Shown: positions 55,336-64,000 of the stretch, one piece after another
Layout of the letters: each line of letters opens with the position of its first letter
Position numbering within the stretch: the stretch's first letter is position 1
Origin: Siphlonurus alternatus
Lineage: Eukaryota; Arthropoda; Insecta; Ephemeroptera; Siphlonuridae
Direction: 5' to 3'
Length of the DNA: 64,000 nt
Assembly: GCA_949825025.1 (NCBI GenBank)
Contig: OX463782.1
Location: forward strand, 34,257,351 to 34,321,350
Notes under the pieces: model-generated
Seen by the model: only the letters and a program-made list of their open reading frames with translations
Database searches by the model: none
What the model was told of the DNA's origin: nothing
Translations under genes and position numbers: made by a program

Positions 55336-57052
55336 AACCCCCTCAGGTCAGCCCGGTGGTAAGGCACTGATACAAAGAACACAAGTAACGGAGTAGTTAT
55401 GTACTTTAAGTGCGTGGTTGCATGACACAATTGTAATCCACCCTTGTATTTATAAGTAACGGAGCTACGCCCTATTTATATACAGTTATTAACAAGGTTT
55501 ATTTATAATAGTTATTTACTGTCAAAAGTTGTAAAAAAATAAGTTCGATGATTTATGAAGGTCAATTGATTTTTAATAATGTATAAGTCATACTCTAATA
55601 AATTTATTTTTGCAAGTTTGCAGTTAGCTTAAAATTTTATTGTGGTTAAAATTCTGTTTATTGTTTAGAAAGTTTAATTATTATTATTACAATTCAAGTA
55701 CTTTAATTTTTTAAACAAACAATAACAATTATACTTACAATATGTTGCAGTAATTGTGTAGTAATTAATTTTTGTTTGTACTAGTAAATAATTTTCACTT
55801 ACAATTAGACAAATTCATTGTATATCTTTCTACTTTGATATATATATAAATATATTATAATATTTGAAAGCTGATAGGATTTGGTGTTGCATGGGTACCA
55901 TGCAGTAAACCAGTTGATTCTAAACTTTTATTAAATAATAATACTGAAACATTGAAACACCCTAAGTAAATTCATCAATTAACGATAGTATTTATATATG
56001 ATCTGTGAATCGAAAGTATGACATTTATGACATTTCCATATAGATAATAAATGATAATTAAAGACTTTTTAAAAAGAGTTAAATTTTAGCATTTCGGTCA
56101 GTTTTATTTAATTTTCACATAACTTTTTATGTCCTAAAATTTAGCAATATTATTTTAGTGTATTCACACAGTTCTTGCCAAATACTTCTCAATAAAATGA
56201 AATTATATAACATTCTGTATACTTAATTATTCTGCCGTATTTAATTATAAATTTGGCTTGCAAAACGCAATTAAGATATATAAATTTAAATTAATGATAA
56301 TAATATATTAATCGAAAATAGCCGAAATAATTAAGAGCTTGATTTTATCGTTTGAATTTCAAATCTGTAGATTTTGTGTAAAAAAGCTCTGTGACAAAAC
56401 ATAGACATACTGCATCACTTTGTACATGCGAAATTACAGACATGAAATTGAAACAGGAAGGTCATAAACCGTTCACTTCCGATTGTAATATCAAATTAAT
56501 TTCACTATAAAAATGTTTGTTGACGAGAACCTGCCTATCATCAGAATGTCCGCTCTATCTGAACAACGTGTTGTTGTCTGATGACGCCCACCCATCAGCA
56601 GCTCGGGTGTCGCCGCCGCACGAGAAAATTCTTCTGCGAATCGTCAGAGAGGTTGCATTCTATCTAGAGTGGCAATTATGCCTATTATTTGACAACTTCT
56701 TTGTCTCAAAATTAACACGTGACTCAGGTGCATGAGGAAATGCTTCCATCATCAGGAAGTTGCATTATCACTAGAGTAGCAAGTGTGCCAGAGATGAATT
56801 TGACAACCTCCTTGTCTCAAAATCAACTTTTGTTCATCGACATTTATTATTGGTTGAGTACAAATTAAAGAAAGAAAATAGACATATTTTCAACTTTTCA
56901 CTTATCCAGTAATTAAAATAATTAATGAACATTTTGTTGTGTATAATTTTATTATGAGCAGGTTGTGGAGATTAAAATTAAAAAATCTTATATACTAGAA
57001 GAAAATATCATATTTACCAGTTCATTGTAATCGGGACACACCAAAACAACGT

Positions 57053-57330
57053 ATTCAGAAAAAAAAAATGCAGAAAGGAATATAAGGCAACAAGTTATGC
57101 TACTCTGTATTTTTTTTGCAGATTTTTTGAAGCCAGGAAGTATTGCTAAAAATATATTCAAAGTTCAGGTTTGAACCCATGCCTTTTTTGCCTTTTTTAA
57201 CGCCTATTGAGTATTGACTTTTTTTTTTAATTGTTCATGGTCTCCAAGAGATCTGAAAAAAAAATCAGATTAGATTTGATACCCTATTTAAATTCTTGCA
57301 ATAAAAATTTTTCATGGAGGTTATCCTTAG
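57053..57330. mobile_element. Foldback element, same family, copy F (decayed)
   Basis: ATGCAGAAAGGAATATAAGG and AGTTATGCTACTCTGTATTT on the left; GATACCCTATTTAAATTCTT and GCAATAAAAATTTTTCATGG on the right. Confidence 0.6.
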
Positions 57331-57567
57331 ATTTTGGACCACGATATTGACCAAAGTCTTATGACTAAGCCGACCCTGCTATGAGTTTTGTGCAGTAACT
57401 ACAGGTAAGCATTATTAAAAGAGACACTGTGGGCGAGGTGGAGGTGGGGTGTGAACAGCTGTGAGTCACGTGACTGTCGACCTGCGAGAGGTCACGAGGA
57501 CGGAAATCACGTGCATTCTCGCGGCGTTCATCACCGGGACACCACACGAGTTTCTATTACAAGTACA

Positions 57568-57782
57568 GTCAAATTTACGTGATATTCCCTCTGGAAGTAG
57601 CCGGAAGTGTAAGGTTTCTGGTGTTCCTATTCGTAAAACAGCATTATACGATTTCACACATAGGTCAGTACTTCTTATACTTCAAACAACTCTGGGGAGT
57701 TGCAAAACTGAATTACAAACAGAAGAGCTGCAAACTTCACACTTCCGGATACTTCCGGAAGGAATATCAAATTAATTTGACT
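57568..57782. repeat. Foldback repeat, GATATTCC..GGAAGTAGCCGGAAGTG type, copy 1
   Basis: GTGATATTCCCTCTGGAAGT and AGCCGGAAGTGTAAGG pair with CACTTCCGGATACTTCCGG and AAGGAATATCA. Confidence 0.65.
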
Positions 57783-57817
57783 CTATGAGCGTGTTACCAG
57801 AAGAGACTATTGATTGG

Positions 57818-57948
57818 TCTGTTCGTAAACCCTGCTTGGTGTACACTTTCTGCGCCCAAATCAACCTTATGCATATGGACATAAGGGTGATTGGGTGCAG
57901 AAAATGTACAGGGTTTTATATGAACAGACCTTATAATACTGGTTTTCA
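57818..57948. mobile_element. TGTTCGTAAA-tipped foldback MITE, second type
   Basis: GGTCTGTTCGTAAACCCTGC pairs imperfectly with GGGTTTTATATGAACAGACC. The tips match the 29.3-kb copy; the inner sequence differs. Confidence 0.6.
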
Positions 57949-58254
57949 TATACATTTAGGTTATGCTCGGAAGTATTCGGCTTATGTTGGGCCAATTAGA
58001 TCCTTCGTTACAAACTGTCAACCAATGACCGACGACATTACAAACACGATGGAAACATAATTAAATGTAATATGCAGTATAGAAGATAATTAAATATGTA
58101 TAGAGGCTGATTAAAGCTTTGGAGGCTTTCAGGCACTGACAGGTATAGTGGGCTGATTCCACCCCCCAATAACTCCGCCAAAGGGTTAAAAAAGTTGGAT
58201 TTTTAAATTAAGCTAAAATCAAGGCTCATATGTTAATCTTTACGACTTGTTATT

Positions 58255-58428
<174 letters not shown>

Positions 58429-59184
58429 ATTTTCTTCAGGCAATAAAAATTATAATGACAGAAAAATAAATTCAAATATACAAGATAAAAAAAAATATAA
58501 TGTTAACTGTGAGACTTAATATATAATATTTAATATATTGTTACAATGGACCTGAAATTTAAGGTTGCCTGTTTGTCGAGCATAAACATGCCTTGTAGGT
58601 TTACCTAACTAAAGTGCAGAGAATTAAGGATTATAGACTGTATAGATTCAATAAATTTAAACAAAATAAAAAGAGCAAAATAATAATACAAAATTACGTC
58701 AGTTCATAATTTATTTCATCGGTGAATTGTATTTAAAAAGTATAAAACCTGCATTGCCTTGATAATACTGTATACAGTTGCACGTAACACACCTGCCAAC
58801 TGAAAGTTAAATGTCAACAACTCTAAAACAATGCAGTTAAAAATGACATTGGCTGATCTGACCTAAATATCAGCACAGAAGTTGATTTATGAACTTTCAT
58901 TCAAAGTACTCGAATTACTGTGCGAGAAAGCGAACTAAATCTTTTCATTCAATTTAATTAATTATCAATTTTCTATGTACTTAAATAACAAGTTATTATT
59001 TTAATAAATACTAATTATCTTCATTCGGATTAAATATATTTTTTATTTTGTAAATATAATATCGCTATACTTTTAGGTCATCAACTTATCATTGTTATGT
59101 ACCTCAGGACAGAATATTTGATATTTTCTTATTACAGATGGTATATATGCATGATGCACTGAAAAACATATAATATGTTAGTAC

Positions 59185-59211
59185 TAATAATAATAATAAT
59201 AATAATAATAT
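59185..59211. repeat. (TAA)n microsatellite
   Basis: Nine TAA units. Confidence 0.85.
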
Positions 59212-59536
59212 TTGTTTATTTGGGATAAATTACACTGTAGGGAATAGGGAAAAAAAAATAATAACAACAACATAATATCCCAAATTGGTGAATATAAAAG
59301 GCTAAGGAGCCTATACACATAGAGCGAACATTCACCACACATCAGAAAAACTGCAGTACTATTATGTACTGCACTACAGTAATAGTCGATTTTAGGGTGA
59401 CGAAAAGAGCGTCAAATAGTTAATATTAATTTAACACACATAATATATATACAAAAGATACAGGGGGATCTCTATACATATACACTGAAAGATACTGTAT
59501 ATTAGGTGTTGTCACATAGTCAAATTTAACATGCTG

Positions 59537-59735
59537 ATATTTCCTCCGGAAGTAGCCGGAAGTGTAAGGTTTCTATTCTTCATATTCATATTTCAGTGTT
59601 ACAATTTCATACATAGGTCAGTACTTCTACGTCAAGCCATCTTTGTAAAATTTCAAAACTGAATTGCTAACAGAAAAGCTGCAAATTTTACTCTTCTGGT
59701 TACTTATTATGGAAGGAATATAAAATTAATTTGCT
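59537..59735. repeat. Foldback repeat, GGAAGTAGCCGGAAGTG type, copy 2 (right end decayed)
   Basis: TGATATTTCCTCCGGAAGTA and GCCGGAAGTGTAAGGTTTCT at the left match copy 1. Further half-copies are near 59865-59900 and 32366-32400. Confidence 0.55.
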
Positions 59736-61292
59736 GTCCTGTGGGACTTCTGAGGTTCATTTTTTATTTTAAAAAAATCACGAGGAAATTTCAAATATTT
59801 ATAGAATTTTATAAATTAATAATTATAGTGAAAATCGTACGAAATTTTCAATAAATTCACACTTTCCGCTATTTCTGGAGGGAATCTCAAGTCAATTTAA
59901 CTCAACATGTGAGACGGTAAAGTGCAGATAAAAATGTGCATTCTCAGCTCTACAATAAAGTGCTATGCAGTAACGGCATGTTTGCATGAGCCTGCATGCC
60001 TCGTTGCAACTTGACGACTTTATCAGTCAAGTGCGTAGCTCCCTCTCCTCCGCCTTCCTAATCGCACGCTTAAAAAAATAAGGCTCTTCATTGTGCGCCG
60101 GAAGATTGTACGTTATTCGGGTTGCATCTGATGCGCTTCCGGTCCGGAAACAGCTGAGCGGCATGTGTGAAGTTCAATCAAAAGATCTTGTTTATCATTA
60201 TCTTAACATTTCCAAAAATTATTAAAACATGGAATTTTGCAACAAAAAGAAAGTTACAAATTAATTGAATTGATTAAACATTGTGATTTAATATTAATTA
60301 ATCATTGTTTTTGTGATAAGTAAAAAATTATAATAATAAAAATAATATACAATGTGTTCATTAATTACTTCCCAAGGTTGCATTAATTATTTTTTATTGC
60401 TGATGCACGTTAAGCAATTATAATATTATATAATTATGTATTGTATAATGTTATCTCCGAATATAAGTGTGATAATTGTCGTATATCATGAGTTTCTCAT
60501 ACAAAATATAGACTATATAAACATGTTATAAAAAAAAAAATGTGGTGTTTATTTGACTTATATTTTTAGTGTATTTAAATTCAAATTGTTTATTTTATCT
60601 CATTCCAAATACAAGTACACATATAAAATACATGGTATCATGCATTGGGTAAGACGTGTCATTAAAAACATACATAAACACACGGTCAACAAATAAGATA
60701 TTCAATGCACATCCACATCAGTTAAAATTTTATCATTCAAAAATGCAACTACACTATAAAAACAATTCATATTAAGAAAAAATTTTACAACGTTTTTAAC
60801 TTTATCCATAAGTTTGAGTCTACTTTTTGGGGGTAGTATTATAGTATACATACCAGGGAATACCATATGATCTTTTCTCTGATAGTACGATTTAAATTTC
60901 TAGTATTATGGTCATGGACTTTTTCTCCTTATGAAAAATATCAAAATTACTCCCAAGAAAACAAAATAAATTACGTACGGCATATATTAGTAAAATTAAA
61001 AATTAAATATCGTCCCTCCTACGCGATAATGCATCATGCTATACTCCGATCACCTGTGAGCAATAATGAGTATTTTATTGATACAGTAAATTAATAGGTA
61101 ATAGTGTATAGTATTCTTTTTATCTTTTTATTATTATTAACATATTATAATGTTTGTTAATATGTTGTTTTTGACGTGTCTAACCCTACATTCAAAGTAC
61201 AAGTGCTACCTTTGTGTTTATGTTTGTATGCTTGGAAAATTGAAGAATATTATAAAAAATTGAATTTGAGCTATCTGCTAATCTGCTATAAT

Positions 61293-61440
61293 ACTTTAGG
61301 TGAGCAAAATTATGAGCTTTATTATATATATACCGATTTACAGCTCTTAGTTATTACGTTCACCTGAAATAGCTTATTATTGCACATGAAATCGTTCAGA
61401 TCGTGCTATAGAATATATTATTGCGGACGAGGAACGATAT
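61293..61440. repeat. Repeat with TATGAGCTTTATT and TCACCTGAAATAGC, copy 2
   Basis: TTTAGGTGAGCAAAATTATG, GAGCTTTATTATATATATAC, GTTCACCTGAAATAGC and ATTATTGCGGACGAGG in the same order as at 38.7 kb. Confidence 0.55.
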
Positions 61441-61530
61441 ACCTTTCTTCACTTTAAAAATAAAAAAGTATGGGAATTTGTTTTAATAATTAAGGTTAAT
61501 TCCGTCTTATACGTATAATACATTATCATT

Positions 61531-61640
61531 CACTACATTTATACATGATGGTGTTTAATGCGTATCCGTTGACGCCTCATAAGAATAACATTATCCGTCG
61601 TCAACGGATACGTATTAAACACCACCATGTAAACGTAGTG
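61531..61640. mobile_element. ACGTTTACATGACGG foldback MITE, copy 4
   Basis: CACTACATTTATACATGATG and CACCACCATGTAAACGTAGT, same core. Confidence 0.7.
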
Positions 61641-62309
61641 ATTTGTATATAAAAATATAAACAATGACTACTGCAGGGAACTACTTGAAGTAAACGGTAA
61701 GTAGGCACTGTGGCGAGTGAGGGTAAAAAGTACGCAATCTCTTATCACAAAAGCACACCGACATGTTCACTGAGAGTATGCTAATTACTCCAACAAGTAT
61801 ACTCCACACAAGTACACTTGCCTGACATAGTTTTTTACCTCTCACCAGCGTGCTGATTTTTTTTTAGCATTTTTTATTATTCTGATTTGATCAAAGTTTT
61901 ACAGACTTTTGTGAGAAAAAATTGTTGTAGCCTCATTGAAAATTAAAGAAAGGTTTTAAATATTACAGTGGCATATGCAAGGTCATTATATATGGTAAAT
62001 GTAACCGTACATTTGTGACTGAGGACATTATAAACAATTAAGACGAAACCCATGATAAATGTGCCATGTAGTGTTATATGCTCCAAACATTGAGCTATAA
62101 TATAATCTTCATATAAAGTCGTAACCATTTATCTTTGGTTTGACGTCATGAACTTGTTCCTTTGTCCTCCAATACAATTCTAATAAGAGAGTCACGTGAC
62201 GTCAAAACAAAGATAAATGGAGATGACTTTATCTTTGTCTCTCGGCAGTTCAGATTTAGCAAATCAGTCAAGAATAACGTTCCTGATTTATACTAATCCT
62301 AGTGTACAC

Positions 62310-62610
62310 CTATGGACAGCACGAACGTTACTTCTGCCTCACTTGATGCTAGAGCTGCAGCGTCAATATACAAAGATGAGGTACTGATTTGTAATTTTGG
62401 GGAAGGTAAGAATGGCGGGGCGAGAAAAGCGCACTTGCAGTGAAACCGCGGCGTATGGTGGCCATATATTGGCGAGGAAAAATCACGGCGCGATTAAAGG
62501 AAAGCGATTTTTCTTCGCTAATATGGCTGCCATACGATTTTACTGCAAGTGCGCTTTTCTCGCCGCCAAAAGCCTCGCGCGACATCGCTCCATGGAAAAA
62601 ACGTCTTAAA
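62310..62610 (+). repeat. Repeat with CTTCTGCCTCACTTGATG and CGAGAAAAGCGCACTTGC, copy 3
   Basis: TTACTTCTGCCTCACTTGAT, GCTGCAGCGTCAATATACAA and GGCGGGGCGAGAAAAGCGCA, with an inverse TGCAAGTGCGCTTTTCTCGC downstream. Several open frames here are by-products of GC-rich repeat sequence. Confidence 0.55.
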
Positions 62611-62954
62611 AGTACTTGCGATTTCGTGATAATTTTAAATATTGTTATTCAAGGCGATGTATCTTCTTTATGTAACGAAATACTTACAAAACGTGTGAAA
62701 AACCTTCCTGAAATAGCCACCAGTAGCGCGTCGATCGTTATTCTGTGCCGTGACGGGTGCCACATTGCCGGTTCTTACCGCGCTAGACCGCGCCGTGCCG
62801 ATTAACAATGGTCACATGAGTTTTTTCTCCAAAGCTCATAAAATATTACGCACAGTTTTATGATAACTTCCTGAAACTACCGCTTGGGGGCCAAAAATAC
62901 AAATATTTGGGCCGCCGGCAAAGCTACATCCCCATGTTGTTATTTCAATAAATA

Positions 62955-63110
62955 CAGGCACCGCCAAACTTTTGACAAGTGGTGGTTGGAGGTTTCCATT
63001 GTTTTACTCAGTCACAACCAGGCATATACAGGGATGGATTGCTAATAGGTCATGGCCACCCGGGCACTCCAGTTTGGAAGGGACCTACAATATCCTTGAA
63101 GCAATATGCT
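62955..63110 (+). mobile_element. SINE-like element, 3' part
   Basis: ACCGCCAAACTTTTGACAAG, GGAGGTTTCCATTGTTTTAC, CTCAGTCACAACCAGGC and GGTCATGGCC match the tail order of the 5.9-6.1 kb copy. The head is missing. Confidence 0.5.
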
Positions 63111-63165
63111 AGGTCGAGTTCACAAAAAGCCGGGAAGTTAACTTCAGTCACTTGTGACCAATACC

Positions 63166-63615
63166 TTAAAGGTGAACTGAAGGGATTGCTTTTTTTTCCC
63201 TTTAGGGAACCTTATATTACCTATCCCATCCATCTGCACTAATTTTTTCATGGCTGATACTTATTGTGCTGCTGTAGGACAATTAGTGAAAAAGTGAAGT
63301 TGTGACGTATCAGCGACGGTTGGTTGACTTAAAACTCGCCGCCGTGAAAAAACACACGAGCGACCGCGGAAACTGCCGAGGGAGTGGCGATCGGCTCGCG
63401 ATCGGCAGTTTCCGCAGTCGCTCGTGTGTTTTTTCACGGCGGCGAGTTTTAAGTCAACCAACCGTCGCTGATACGTCACAACTTCACTTTTTCACTAATT
63501 GTCCTACAGCAGCACAATAAGTATCTGCCATGAAAAAATTAGTGCAGATGGATGGGATAGGTAATATAAGGTTCCCTAATGGAAAAAAAAAGCAATCCCT
63601 TCAGTTCACCTTTAA
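63166..63615. mobile_element. 450-bp near-perfect palindrome with TTAAAGG ends
   Basis: TTAAAGGTGAACTGAAGGGA at the left pairs with the right end TCCCTTCAGTTCACCTTTAA. The arms run inward to a small GGAGTGGCGATCGGC centre near 63385. The two nearly identical 72-codon frames on opposite strands are just the two arms read twice. Confidence 0.85.
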
Positions 63616-64000
63616 TATACAACAGGGTTGAGTTGAAGTAAATAAATATATTCCAGTAAACACTTGAGCTAATAATTCTTCTGAATGACATTGACGTACA
63701 CAAGACAATGGCTTGATAATTACTTCATGCAAATCACAATCAAGCACCGCCCGGTCATTATTCAGTGGCGCTGTCAGCGTGCTTCCTGCGGACCACGCCC
63801 CTTTTGGAGCGTCTTGAGACGCCGTCAAGGTTGGAGCATTTGGCACACTGAGGTAGTCGAGACGTAATTTGATGATGTTATATGATCGGTAGCAAAGTTA
63901 TCGATATAAATTTTATATAATTTATTCAAAGAGATAGGACCAGAAACAATATTCGAAAGATCTCATTCTATCAATGAAAAGAATGGAATGAATCTTTATA

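Noticed and set aside
57365..57788. Overlapping frames on both strands near 57.5 kb
   Set aside because: They fall in a foldback repeat (GGAAGTAGCCGGAAGTG type) and a GC-rich E-box segment; no domain or splice context.
62349..62805. Overlapping frames in GC-rich DNA
   Set aside because: The region is a repeat also seen at 47.3-47.5 kb; frames on both strands without recognisable domains.
63261..63520. Two nearly identical 72-codon frames on opposite strands
   Set aside because: They are the two arms of the 450-bp palindrome read from each side; no coding evidence.

Overview
The window is AT-rich, repeat-dense eukaryotic nuclear DNA. Genes are split into short exons with canonical GT-AG introns of up to several kb. 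Long (AT)n, (CT)n and (TTTA)n microsatellites, many long-armed foldback (MITE-like) elements, and tRNA- and 5S-rRNA-derived SINE-like repeats fill the space between exons. Together with a small secreted Kunitz inhibitor and a small secreted peptide gene, this points to an arthropod, most likely a decapod crustacean. The assignment is inference; no species can be named.

1.6-14.6 kb (+ strand): the 3' part of an atlastin/GBP-superfamily (dynamin-like) GTPase gene. I reconstruct eight exons: the G3 exon (1617-1772), the Arg-Asp G4 exon (about 3639-3818), a weak helix exon (about 5622-5694), a CFLMPCPG exon (6421-6489), three middle-domain exons (7543-7718, 8239-8445, 12245-12331) and a 420-codon last exon (13083-14345). 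The last exon carries a long C-terminal domain with a hydrophobic hairpin-like segment that ordinary atlastins do not have. The P-loop exons must lie left of the window. Two places are suspicious: the G4 exon acceptor sits in a perfect 170-bp tandem duplication, and the helix exon reads an in-frame TAA just before a donor that abuts a foldback element. The gene may be a pseudogene, may splice unusually, or may contain assembly errors.

21.6-24.3 kb (+): a two-exon gene for a 63-residue secreted Gly-rich peptide, with a TATA box and poly(A) signals. 28.2-28.8 kb (+): a CpG-rich putative promoter/5'UTR, a short uORF and a first coding exon of an unrecognised basic protein. 42.8-44.9 kb (-): a complete three-exon, single-domain secreted Kunitz inhibitor with P1 arginine. 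Weaker exon candidates lie at 31.1-31.4 kb (+), 54.1-54.3 kb (-) and 55.25-55.33 kb (-).

The remainder is mobile and repetitive DNA. It includes three copies of a hAT-like element carrying an internal minisatellite with 8-bp target duplications, two further hAT-like elements (one with a nested element), several foldback families bounded by TTAA, a near-perfect 450-bp palindrome, a LINE reverse-transcriptase relic, a 28S rRNA relic inside a GTPase-gene intron, and 5S-headed SINE-like copies. The genes do not form an operon or an obvious common pathway. The Kunitz inhibitor and the small peptide are plausible immune or hemolymph products, which is inference only.
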